A DNA stretch of 64,000 nucleotides from Codonopsis lanceolata (Eukaryota > Streptophyta > Magnoliopsida > Asterales > Campanulaceae), in contig CM028381.1 of assembly GCA_013146195.2 (NCBI GenBank), forward strand, positions 56,541,546-56,605,545. The letters are read 5' to 3'. Positions 22,269-33,494 of the stretch are shown one piece after another (within the stretch, counting starts at the first letter, position 1; the number at the start of each line of letters is the position of its first letter). Position numbers and translations under genes: made by a program. The notes under the pieces are model-generated. The model worked only from the letters and a program-made list of their open reading frames with translations. It ran no database searches and was not told the DNA's origin.

Positions 22269-22870
22269 TGGGTGTTGGCACTAGTAGAGGTGTCGGTATT
22301 GATGAGTATAAGGTGGTACTAGTAGTATCCATGATTGAGAATCCATCGGAGAATTGGTGGCAAATATTATGAGATTTTGGTTCAATATTTAGTGATGTTC
22401 ACGGAGTAAGCTCATTAGAGTAGAGTACTTAGTATCAAATGAGACTAGGAAGACTCCATGAATTGTGAAAGAGTTAAGGATTAAGGATAAAACATTTTAG
22501 GCAATTTATGCTATTACAGCTTGCGGATTTTCGAGAGGCTATGGACTGTACTTATGAGAAAAAGTTAGATATCAAGGAATCCACTCGAGAGAGGACCTCA
22601 GAGATGGTTAAGGATTATGATGAGTTAGAGGGCAGATAGTACCTCATAATGTTGTGTAGAAAAATCCGTAGTCTAATAAGTGGAGTGATGCTTTTACCTA
22701 AAGTCATAGATGACGAGGTGATAAATTGTTGAATAGATTTTGTTTGGGAATGAAACACCAAGCGTAGGTGTTGGAATAACACAGGCCAGTGTTTTGCTTG
22801 TGGTGGTGATCACATTAGAAATGATTGTCTTAAGTTGAGGATTAACGACTCTAGGAGTGCTAATAAGCGG
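22269..22870 (+). pseudogene. gag: gag remnant of the LTR-B element
   Basis: ATG at 22269 (MGVGTSRGVGIDEYK) opens the position of gag. Later codons in changing frames include AREAMDCTYEKK-like text near 22530. A zinc knuckle CFACGGDHIRNDC stands at 22790-22828; it is one residue short of the usual CX2CX4HX4C. No protease or RT follows, so the element is truncated here. Nucleic-acid binding by the knuckle is family knowledge. Confidence 0.7.
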
Positions 22871-24332
22871 TCTAGTGACTCTTAGTGAGGTGGTTATAGA
22901 CGACCTAGAGTTTGAGATTGTGTGCGCGCGTGGTGGTTGGCCATTGTGGAGTTTTGAGACCTACCCAAGATAGGAGGTAATTGCTTATACGGATATTATG
23001 GTTGTTATTATCGTTATTATGAGTACGCGTTGTATCGGTAGCTCATATGCATTCATACATACATTGCATTGTGTGTTGAGATTTATTGATTGTTGCTTTC
23101 CCCGGTTGATTGATATGATCGAGGAGGATGTCCCGGTTTGGGATTGGTTTATGGTTTTGATTGAATCTTGATTTGTCAATAGGTAATCAATTGCGATATG
23201 GGAATGTGGTTATATAAGCCTATATAGATGGCTATGTTATACATATATAAGGAATGAAAATGTGATAATGTTTACTAGTGGTATTTACTAGTGGTGTGTT
23301 GAACTTGTATACTCTATAGAGATATGTGTAATATTATAAGTAATATGATTATACATTATTGTGTGATTTTTATGCAAGTAGGATACGCTCGAATCGCACG
23401 GTTGATAACTTGGTGGTTATGAGATGCGTTAAGACTATTACGGATGGGTATACCATTTTATTGCGACTAATAGAGTGTCGTTGCCGTGCGAGGGTATTTC
23501 GTGTGTGTTTTGTTGAAGACGAGATTTTTCGGTTATGGTAATGATAGACTTTACGGAGTTTTGATGATTGCAGGTACTAGAGTGAATATTACCTCTTTTC
23601 TTTGGATTTGGTATGAAAATGTTGTTAGGCGAGTATAGTGGATACACAGACCTTGTAGTTTGTTAGAATTGCCATTGTATAGAAAATTATCATGATGGAA
23701 TTTTATGAGAATGTATGATAGGACTAGTAATTACACATGATATAGTAGTTGCTTGATTGTGATGTATGCATGACTAAGAGTTATATGAATTATATGAGTT
23801 GCATGAATGCATGAATTACATGAAGTATAAGAATTGATGTATAATGATACTGGTTAATTGTATATCACATTTACATGATATATGTGTATGCATGTCGCAT
23901 TACTAATGATAGGAATTTTATCATTCGCTTGAGGATTAATTTATGAGTGAAATATACATTTTGTTTGTAGAGTATAAGCATGGCTAGTATTAACACATGT
24001 ATTGTATTTGTTATGGGTATTAAAACATTGTCTTTATATGGGTATGTGTGGTAAATGTGCCTTGTTGAAAGTAAAGATATGGTTTACAAGAGTAATAAAT
24101 GTGCTTAACAGATATAGTTGTAATTGAGTATGAACATGCTTACGTGCATTAGTAGTAAGAATAACTTGCTTAGTCTATTTCATAATAGAACTTGATTATT
24201 ATCGCCTAACGATTATGCCATGATTAAACTGTTGCATGATTATGTGACACTGTAATAAAGGATGCTTAAGATTTTCTCAAAACCCTTCGCATCCTTGCAA
24301 CGAAAGCTTTTGAAATCCAATTTAGCCGGTTT
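22871..24332. other. Unassigned AT-rich DNA
   Basis: No domain recognised on either strand. ATG/TTA-rich text such as GAATGCATGAATTACATGAA resembles noncoding parts of the chromovirus LTRs, but I could not align it. Tat-1 is inserted at its right end (24333). Confidence 0.45.
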
Positions 24333-26169
24333 TGGGTTCCCGGGACTGCGCCCGCGCCCCATGCCCCGCGCGCCCTTGGATAGGGGTGCACATACGTGCG
24401 GATGCGGTGACACCACTGCTCTCGTTCCACCCTCCCTTATTTAGGGGAAGACGAAATCAAAAGTACGAGAGGAGTGCTGTCTATAATAGCGCGTTGAAAT
24501 GCGCCTCGGTTGCCTTTAGTGGATTTTTAATCCAATATGGGAACTTGTGGTTTCCCGTATCAAGTTATCCCTTTTTTAGGGGATACCAGGATATGGGAAT
24601 GCATTACCCTTTCATTCTCATTTTCCCTTTTTTAGGGGAAAACAGAAAAGTGCAAAAAAAGATATTGCGACGCCCCCACTATGGATGTTATTAAAAATAG
24701 CCTTATGGCTCGTTTCGGATCACTATGGGAGCTTTGGGTTTCCCGCATCAAGTTATCCCTTTTTTAGGGGATACCAAGATATGGGAATACATCACCCTTC
24801 CATTCCCATTTTCCTTTTTTTTAGGCGAAAACGGAAAATTGCAAAGAAGGAGTGTTGCGAGGCCCCACTGGATCCCAAAAGTTTTAGAGTCGCCATCTTT
24901 ATTTTAAGGCAAAATAAAGCAAAACCAAAAAAGAGAAAAATAAACCAGAGAAAAAGAAAACGGGTTCGGAGGCTAAGTTACGAGTTGGAAAGGTGCTAGG
25001 CACCCAACTCGCCCTTTCGGTCTCAAAAGAGTTTTTGGCTAAAATTTGCTTATTGTTATATTTATTTAGCAGATAAATAAAGCATTAAAAGACAGGAAAT
25101 TAAACAAATACATCCGTAGCTACATTATTTATGGACTTGCAGTCATTTCCTTACAATAATTACAAATGTACTTAAAAATATTTGGCCATTATAACAGGTC
25201 TTTTACATAATATTTCTTATTCTAGTCCGGGCAGCACAACGACTTATATTGACTACATTGTGCCGGATTTAAATAACAACTTTAAATAAAAAAATAAACA
25301 AGTAAATAAAAATGCCCTTAAAGGCTATTACCTTTTAGAGCGGTAGTGTGCTCGCTATATCCTTCAGGGAGAGGGAGTCTTTTTTTGTGTTATGGTTGTG
25401 TGTTTGTTGTTTTGATTCGGGCAGAGTGACTGCTTATTTTGGATGACTTGGGCTTGTTCACTCGGGTAGAGTGACAGCTTATTTCAGAAGGTTTTGACCT
25501 TTTTGGTTGGGCTGAATAACAGCTTAGTTTTTGTGTATTTCAGCTCATTTTTCGGGCAGAGTAACGACTTACTTTGGGATTTTTGGGCCGGGGAACTAAG
25601 GTGGATACCTAACTACTCGGCTAGGGATCACTTATAACCGGTGGATTTCTATTTTGGCGGAGTCTGGACGGGGTTTGGAGTCTTTGGTGGGCTACAGTCA
25701 CCTATCTCACACCTCTCGCTAAAATTTTCTCGGCGTCGAAGGAACGCGGAGAGAGAGAGAGACAGAGTTTCTTCACGATGAAAATCTTCTTCTGAAAGGG
25801 GACCCGGCACCTCAATTTATAGGAGGAATGGAGGACTCATCGGGGATTTACAGATTTCTCAGTCGGCTGCCTTGGATTGTACATCAAGCTTCGCGAGTTG
25901 CACAATGCGTTAAGTCTGAGAGCTACAGTAGCTCATCTGGCACCGACACATCCCCCTTGGCGCGGCGCCCAGCAAGCTTTTAGGCCGCGATACGGCACTT
26001 TTGAAGTTCCAATTTTGACACTTTCACCCCTTGCAATTCACTGTTTTGCGCATCCTGCTTTCCCTTTCGCATTTTGTCTCCTGTAACTTGACATTTGTTA
26101 AGTTTTGAACACTTCTTGATATCACATGTTAGAGTCACATACCAGGGGTACGAAATTGGGGTGTCTACA
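24333..26169 (-). repeat. 3' LTR of Tat-1 (1837 bp)
   Basis: On the minus strand it starts TGTAGACACCCC at 26169 and ends GGGAACCCA at 24333. The 5' LTR of Tat-2 (54275-55122) matches its second half. The last 450 bases carry a tandem array of poly-A-loop hairpins (24436-24452, 24566-24585, 24621-24642, 24754-24773, 24808-24832). A polypurine tract GAGGGGATC borders it (26170-26178). Confidence 0.88.
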
Positions 26170-27755
26170 GATCCCCTCAACGATGGAGTCTACGGGTAAT
26201 CCAAGGCTTGCGAGTAGGCGAACATCGTTGATAAACTAGACTCTCCAATTCGTTCAATTAAAAGGAGAAAGCGCAATTGGTAGTAGTTATAATGCACGGT
26301 TTATCATGCTATCCAAACTCCATAACCTATACATATTTAGTCAGTTATAACAGGTTATCGTAGTTTTTAAGCAGATATGAATTTAAAGTGCTCTGATGGT
26401 AGGACCTACTAGTGTAGGCTGCCTACGTATTCTTTAATAAAGGAAATCAGACCAAACGTAGTTTAGGCCAAAAACCTAAACTACAACCAAATGAGGATGT
26501 TATGTTCTTCGGGTCAAAACCCGATCAAGAGCACAACAGGAAAATGATTTTTGTGTTTTTCGAAAAGTCGTATTCAAACGATCGCGGACGGCCGTTTAAA
26601 TACGGTATGAAGATTTGAATTTTTTCGGAAACCATATTTCAACTGGTCAAAACCTGTCATTGAAATATGTTAAGAGTCATTTTCAAAAATTTGTGTCTGG
26701 CTGGTTAATACCTTATTTCCGAACACAAATGAAAACTTATCGATTTTTCAGCGCACTCAGCCGATACAAAATCGTCATCGAGCACTACAGAGAAAAGCGT
26801 TCTTCAAGTTTTTGGCGTGTGAAGGTGGAAAACATTCTTTTTCCTTTCCTTTCTTTCTCTCTCTCTCTCTCTCTCTCTGTTTTTTTACATTCCTCTTTTT
26901 TTGTGTTTTTTGAAATATTCATCTTTTTTTGTGTTTTTTGAACTATTCCTCTTTTTTTAAAAAACAAAAACTCCTTAAAAAGGGTTTTCTTTTATTTTTG
27001 AAAAACAAAACTATTATTGAAAAAGACTTTTCTTTTATTGAAAAACGAAATTCTTTTGGAAAAGACCTTTTCTTTTATTGAAAAACGAAATTCTTTTGGA
27101 AAAGACCTTTTCTTTTATTATTTTGAAAAACGAAACTCCTTATAAAAAAGAGTTTTCTTTTATTCTTAAAAAACAAAAACAAAACAAAACTTTTTAAAAT
27201 TTATTCTAAAGTTAAGATAAGAATACTATACCTCTCTTACATTTTCGTGCCTGGGTGGATGCCGCGGATTCGGCTGGTTTTGACATGTCTGCCACCCTTT
27301 TGCCTTTTCAGGCCAGGGACTTTATAATTTTTTTTTCTTTTCTTTTCTTTTTCTTCTTTTTTTTTCTGCCACTGAATTTTTTTTTCTATGTTCACTTCGT
27401 GGCTGACCCACTAGGGATATTATTTTTCTTTGTCCTCTGATGGATGGTCGTCAATTTTTGGTTAACAAAATTAATTTCATTAACCCTTTGTTAAGCTCAG
27501 GGACCATTTTGGAAACTTTGGAACTTGGGGACTTAAGTGTCGCAGCTTCAAACTTTGGAGGGGGGAAAAGGAAAAATTCCTTTTTCCTCCCTTATAATGG
27601 ACGGGAGTGAGGGAGAGAAGCTTACTGCTTCTTCTCTTCTTCTTCCTTCCTTCTTTCAGCGCCATTGTTGCTGTTGTCTGTTTTCTTTTCTTATTTTCTC
27701 AAATTTTCTCCTTTTCTCAGTTTTCTTCCGCCAATTTCAGTGTTTTGTTTAGCAG
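26170..27755 (-). other. Tat-1 3' untranslated region
   Basis: Holds the PPT, the 73-base structured motif (26397-26469), a CT microsatellite (26863-26878), and homopurine/homopyrimidine tracts of AAAAACGAAA type (27000-27200) that mirror the A-rich tail of Tat-2 on the other strand. On the plus strand 27480-27755 is a plausible promoter and pyrimidine-rich leader for the PMD gene (TATAATGG near 27592). Confidence 0.6.
26397..26469 (-). other. Structured 73-base motif near the 3' LTR of Tat-1
   Basis: Minus strand: CTACG pairs with CGTAG around TTTCCTTTATTAAAGAAT, followed by CCTAC-ACTA-GTAGG. The same motif is at 63850-63920 and 62938-63003 in Tat-2. Confidence 0.6.
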
Positions 27756-30528
27756 ATGGCATCTTCTTCTCGATCCAGGAAGGGGAAGGCTCCTATGCAC
27801 CCAGAAACTGGCAAAAGGAGGATAGAGTTTCCTCCTTTGATCCAGAATAAGCTCAAATACCGGTATTCCACCAATGACTGAGGCAATATTCTGCGAGATC
27901 AGAACACTCACGTGTCCAATCTTCCTCCCACCGCTGTAAGTTTCTTTCTTTTTCTAGATTTTCCTGGATATACTTCAGATCTGCTAAATTTCTACACTGT
28001 TTGGAACTTTTGGAGCATTTCTGACTTTATTAGTAATGCATATGCATGTCCTATTTGTGCCTAAATGATGTAATTAAGTGATGATGCATGAAATTTACAT
28101 GATTTATTTTCGCGATGCATGATTGAACTAGTGGTCACTATTTGACCCTACTATGCATGATAAATGCAAAATGGGGCTATATGATGCATGTTTTACACCT
28201 AAACACATTTTTGCATGCAATTGAATCACGAGACAGACTTTTCGGGATACAATTTAAATTTTCCGAAACGCATTTTCGGGCATATTTTCGGATAAAAATG
28301 GGACAAAACAGATATTTATTTTCATGATTGGTGACACTTTATCTTCTTTTTAGCGCACCCCTATGGCAACTTATTGGACGATAAAATACACATGATGGAT
28401 GCATGAACTACTTTATTTGATGCAAATGTAATGCAGAATAATTATGAGATGATGCATGAACATTTTCCTATTTTATTATGTATATGGTGAATACAGTCTA
28501 ACATGCACTCCTATGATGCCTAGGATGCGAAAATAATTATTTAAATGCAAAACAAATTACATATAATCTTTTTTTTTTTGAAATACATTCTTAGATGTAT
28601 TTATTATTATTTTTTTTGAAAGAATGTAAAAGAATACGATATATATTTACAACATATAGATTTTTTTATTATTTATATATCTTTTGTTTTTTTACATGAA
28701 ATAATGATGTTTAATGAAATTAAATGTTTATTTACATGTGAATTTATGTACATGTGTATAAAAAATGGTAAGTGTTTATTTATGTCAAAATAATTAATGA
28801 ATAGTAAAAGAAAAAAACTTCTTTTTTTTTTTTTTTATTTTTTTAATATGCTACAATTTTATAATTCATGAAGTACAATGCATGCAACATGTTTATTATT
28901 TATTCATACTACTGTTCATTAAAAGACTGTACAAGGAAAAATAAGGATAGTGTACTTACCTTTTCTTCCTTTTCTCTTTTCTCTTTTTTTTTTTTAGATT
29001 TGCAGGGAATTCCAAAGGGCGCGAGTATCATGCGCTAATGTTGTGGAGATTTATGCCATGTTTAGCAATTTGAGGCTCGGCCGGTGTCTTCATGCATTCC
29101 TTACCACTTCACCCGGACTATCTACCCATTTTTGATGTGCTCAGGGACTTCTGGTGGGACACCACCCATACCTTCCATTTCAGTTGGGGGCGAGGCGACC
29201 ATGATCCCGTGTGATTTTGCCGCGATCACGGGCATTCCTACTAGCATAGGGGAGACCCTGGCTCCTGATTTTACTCTCCGTCGGCATAGGGAGGAGGTAG
29301 TGGACCTCCTGGGTTTTGAGCCGGAATTCAAATCGACGGATGAGATCTTTATCGGCGTCACGAGGAGATGGCTTCTTGACAATCTTTGAGGGTCTTTGGC
29401 GATGATGTGCTGCGTGACTCAAGTGGCTAGAGCGTTTCTATTTTTCTTTCTTGGCACATCGCTCTTTGCCAACTCCTCTACCACCTTGTGGGTTTCCGTC
29501 CTGGTTTGTCTAGCAGATTTTGAGCGGATCCCTTTGTATGATTGGGGACAGGCAGGTTTGGCCGAGTTGTATGCTTCTATGGACAGGGACTACCGGAATG
29601 ACTCGCCGACTCTTAATGGTTTTGCCCCGGCGTGGGAGGTATATGTCTTTTCCTGCTTTTTTCTCTCTTTTTTTTTATGTACACTCCTTTTTTTATGTTT
29701 TTTTTTCATCACATACTTTCTTTTACTCTTTTTTTTATTGATAACAGATATATATTTTTTTAACATATATTTTTTTTCCAGGTCTGGGCCTTCTCATTTT
29801 TTCACTTTTCGCCGGGTCCTCTCATTCGGCGAGTTCACCAGCCTCCATATTTGTCCCAGTACGTAGATGATAACATGGTTTATTCGACCCGGATCTGCGG
29901 TGGTCGCAAGTATAGGGAAGAGTCGCAGTTGTTAGCTCGAGTCCCGTGAATGCACTTCCTTCCTTGAGGGGCTCGAGGGGCATTATGCGCTTGCTTGGGA
30001 CTTAGCCACTGCCAGATATTGATGGTTTCCATTATGGTGGATTGCTTATACATGGGCGAGCGGGTGAACCGTCAGCATCAATCTGTTCTAGTGGCTCCAG
30101 TGGTGCCTCCTCGGCCTCCTTTCTGGGTGATAGAGCCCGATCGCGCTAAAGCGTCGATTACACATTGGGAAATACCCCATGCCAACGACAGATTATCCAA
30201 TGATGGCGTATGAGGATTTCCTGAGTTTAGTGTTGCATCCACCTACTCCTGCTCCTGTCGTACCCAGGCGGCATTCTGATGCTTCTGCCAGACCAGGGTC
30301 GTCTACTTCATCTCTCGATGAGAACCTGATGTTCACAGAGCCTGATGATATCTTCTCTACCTTCCAGTATCAGTGGGGTGGTCATACGGTAGAGCAGGTT
30401 CTTCCTGATGTCGAGATTCCCGAGGAGCATCGGGTCCCGGAGCAGGCTCGTCGGTAGACACATTCACTTTTATTGTCTCTATCTATTTTTTTATTATTAT
30501 TATTTGCATGCATATTTTTTTCATCATC

Positions 30529-30565
<37 letters not shown>

Positions 30566-30890
30566 TTTTTTGGAGACTAACACATTCTCTTTTTTTTAAT
30601 TTTTTTTTCATAGGTGAACGTGTCTACCTATAAGAAGCTGTTACGGGGCTTTTTTAGTATCAGCAAACTTACCGTACCAAACTTATCGATGAGTTCTCTT
30701 CAGCAAAGCGGCCTCACGCCGAGGCCGGGCGTCGAGGTGATGACGATGACGATGATGATGATGATGATGATGTCGGCTCGAGCCGCGGCCAGGCGAGCGG
30801 GTGGCACAACGGGTCATGGGTGGTGGACTTAATAGGAGTCAGTCGTCCCGAGCACATTAGCTTCGGATTCCTGCGAATATTAGTATCTTT
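27756..30890 (+). pseudogene. Plant mobile domain (PMD) cargo gene, antisense within Tat-1
   Basis: Exon 1 (27756-27934): MASSSRSRKGKAPMHPETGK to RDQNTHVSNLPPTA, ending at GTAAGTTTC, with one TGA. Exon 2 (about 29007-29638): FDVLRDFWWDTTHTFHFSWG, then after a 1-base shift near 29192 GEATMIPCDFAAITGIPTS, a TGA at 29387, then FLFFFLGTSLFANSSTT and YDWGQAGLAELYASMDRDYR. Exon 3 (29782 on): VWAFSFFHFSPGPLIRRVHQ, RVNRQHQ, then a Pro-rich tail to 30454. Exon 4 (30614-30890) is acidic, with an Asp run from GAT repeats (30740-30770). These blocks match the PMD family (aminotransferase-like, as in MAIL/MAIN proteins), which has been captured by plant transposons. An (AT)n tract lies in intron 3 (30531-30561). 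Biochemical role in the element is unknown. Confidence 0.83.
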
Positions 30891-31307
30891 CTTTCTTCTT
30901 TTTTTTTTTATATACACATTCTTTTTTTTTAAAGCAACTTGTACAGACATTATTATATGATGCAATATAAATGTATATGATGCAATATATTACACATGCA
31001 AAACAAAATACACATAAAATAAAGTTATACCAGACATATAAAAGGTAATGGCATGCTGTACTCTAAGAAAGGGAGTTTATGAAAATACACATTTGGATCG
31101 GAGTGGGCTTTTCTGGTGATAGGGAAATGGAAACACGGCCGCTTCCCTTATTATTTTGGTTCCCTGTGGCTATTGAACCCGTGTTCATAGCCATCTTTCA
31201 TAGCCTTCCTTCCTTTCTCGTGATCAGACGTAGGAGCGGTGGGCTGTCGGACAATTAAACCAGATACAGTGCACTCGAGCACAATGGAGGGGCACTTGGC
31301 ATAGATC

Positions 31308-31747
31308 ATGGTAGCTGCTGAGGGGCCGTCCCGCACTATCCAGCGTGGACTGAGACACTTTCTGAGTCGCTATATAACTAACGGAGTGGATTCTCGCCTG
31401 ATGGAAATAGGCGAGGACATTGATAGCTCAGGGTTAGTTGTTCCTCAGGCCCTGGAGGCAGAATTAAGTTGGGTACATGGCCTTGATACTCGGACGGCCC
31501 CTGAACCAGATACTGCGGGTCCCAGCAATGCACCTCGCAGATTGAGCAATGTTAGTCGGTAGCATAACCCATGGGAACAAGAAGTAGCTGCTCCTCCTCC
31601 CCAGACTGGTTGGGGTACGACTCTGAGAGTTGGCGGTCATGAGCCTCCACGGCTGAGCATGGCAAGCAGGCAGGACAATCCATGGGAACAAGAGATAACG
31701 GCTCCTCCTCCCGCAATTGTATGGGGCACTGGTTTCAGAGATGATTG
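31308..31747 (+). CDS. Second plus-strand ORF in the Tat-1 tail, with internal repeat
   Basis: Opens MVAAEGPSRTIQRGLRHFLS and, after one TAG at 31560, continues to 31747. Two units of about 111 bp repeat: NPWEQEVAAPPPQTGWGT (31569 on) and NPWEQEITAPPPAIVWGT (31680 on). No family recognised. It lies downstream of the PMD gene on the same strand and could be its 3' exon or a separate frame; the repeat in register with the frame argues for past coding. Tat-2 has no equivalent. Confidence 0.4.
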
Positions 31748-32220
31748 AGCTGGTCAGATACAAATTTGCCGAGAGAGCTGGGATGTTGACGGCGAAGGGA
31801 GACACCTCAGTGACTCTCATCTTTGGCGAGTCTAGGGCTTCTTGTGCGCCTCGCGAGAGGAGTATATGGGCCCTCGGTGGGCCGCCGTAGACATTGATAG
31901 ACCGCCGGGGCTAAAAGGCGCAAGAAAGGGATTGTTTCTGGGACAACAAAGGGGGTACATGCAGTATATATAGATATGTACAATGCAATCAATATATAAT
32001 ATAGATGTCTTAGTAAATATTCCTAAGTTGCACCTTAGGACTCGTAAAATTATATTTTAATGTTTTAAACATGAGCCTTTTGTCGTGGTTTTTCTCTTCT
32101 GTCAGTCAAGCCTTTGGTATACTGAAGACTGGAGGCGGTATGCTGAGAACCTCAAATAATGCATTCCCTCTCCTTTTTATCTCCTTATTATTATTATTTT
32201 TTTTATCATTATTATATTTT

Positions 32221-32382
32221 TTTGTGCTCTAACTTTTGCCTAGGCTGTCCTTTCGGGTTTTCAACCTAGCGAGCCCTTATTTCTTCTTTTTTTTATTATT
32301 TTCTTTTTTTCTTTATTATATTTTTTTATGTCCTAACTTTTGCTTAGGCCGCCCTTTCGGGTTTTTAGCCTAGCGGGCTGGA
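32221..32382 (-). repeat. Two tandem GNRA-loop hairpin units after Tat-1 pol
   Basis: Minus strand units CTAGG.. AACCCGAAAGG..GCCTAGG and CTAGGCTAAAAACCCGAAAG: an inner CCC-GAAA-GGG hairpin inside an outer CTAGG/CCTAG stem, followed by CAAAAGTTAG(A)GCAC. Three units of the same sequence follow pol in Tat-2 (61466-61664). Confidence 0.75.
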
Positions 32383-32639
32383 GAGGGAAGCATCTGCTGG
32401 ATATAATGGCTCAGGCATAGTACCTTTTGAGTTTGTTGAGGTTGAAGGGCTGGACAAGATCTTCCCCATCCTGATTTGTAAGAAACACGACACCTCCTGA
32501 TCGTATCTCCTTAACGATGTATGGTCCCATCTAGGGAGACTTCCATTTTCCCCTAGTATCAACGTAAATAGGAGGTTTTTCTCGAAGTACAAGGTCTCCA
32601 ATCATCATTTTATGGGAATTGTGGAATTTTCGTAATCGG
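32383..32639 (-). pseudogene. pol: Integrase C-terminal end of Tat-1
   Basis: Minus strand text IGDLVLREKP, YVDTRGKWKSP then MGPYIVKEI and VVFLTNQ, matching 61230-61400 of Tat-2 (VGDLVLREKPPSYVDTRGKW). This is the GPY/F-like C-terminal domain of integrase. It is separated from the core by the LINE at 32640-33494. Confidence 0.82.
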
Positions 32640-33494
32640 GCTTTATTTGACGGAATTCGCTGGCCTGTGCGAACTCTCTCCAACCGGACGGATTAAACAT
32701 TTGATCTCTTCTATTCTCCAAATAAATGGGCTATCATTCTCTTCTAATGACTGGAATGTTTTCCCTCGTATTGGGCGTACTGTTTTGAGATTTGTTCGTT
32801 CTCTTTCATGGCTGAAGCCTCCTATGGGTTCCCTCAAACTTAATTCGGACGGTGCCAGCCGGGGCAATCCGGGTCCTAGTTCTTGGGGCGGCATTATTCG
32901 TAATGATAGTCCTGACTTGGTGTATGCTTTTTCTTCCTTTTATGAAGACTCTTCCAGCTTTATCGCGGAATGTAAAGCTTTATTGCAAGGTATGCTATGG
33001 TTACAAGCCCAGGGTGCTTCGGGCTCCTTTATAGAAATTGATTCAAAAATGCTTCTGGATTGTATTATGGATCGGCTCTCTCATCCTTGGTACATCATAT
33101 ACTTCATCCGTGCTATCAAGTCTATTATTATTCCCTGGGCTGCTCTCTGACTCATTGTTATCGTGAGGCTAATGCTGTTGCTGATTCCCTTGCAAACTTT
33201 GGCTGTGATCAAGGATGTGATTGTTCTTTCACTGTTGATTCTGAGCTGCCTAACCGTACTCGAGGCCTTATGCTTCTTGACAAGACTGCTACTCCGTACT
33301 TAAGGATTTCTTAAATGTTTTTAGTTTCCTTTCATTATCTGTTTTTGTTTAGTGTAAATCTTTCCTTTTCGAGGTTAGGCTCCTCCGTCCTCCCTCTTAT
33401 AAGGGCAAGGCTGGTTGTCCCCCTCAAGTTTGTATCCATTTTCTTTAATTAATAAAATCCCGCAGGGTGCCGCCCCTGTTTCATTAAAAAAAAT
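32640..33494 (+). mobile_element. 5'-truncated LINE (L1-type) with RNase H domain and A-tail
   Basis: Codes the C-terminal RNase H of plant L1-type elements: KPPMGSLKLNSDGASRGNPG, GGIIRND, FIAECKALLQGM, FIEIDSKMLLDCIM, then after one frameshift near 33140 CYREANAVADSLANFG. The four acidic positions are visible (SDGA, AECKAL, EIDSK, VADSLA). The 3'UTR ends in AATAAAATCCCGCAGGGTGC and an A-run at 33486-33493. It carries a 19-base hairpin at 33403-33421 shared with the LINE at 44035. Inserted antisense into Tat-1 integrase, after the codons matching ALEH. I could not identify a target duplication. Confidence 0.85.

Noticed and set aside
22871..24332. Continuation of LTR-B pol
   Set aside because: No protease, RT or integrase motif in any frame; left unassigned.
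26785..26967. Lys/Glu/Arg-rich minus-strand frame
   Set aside because: Product of the CT microsatellite and T-runs; low complexity only.
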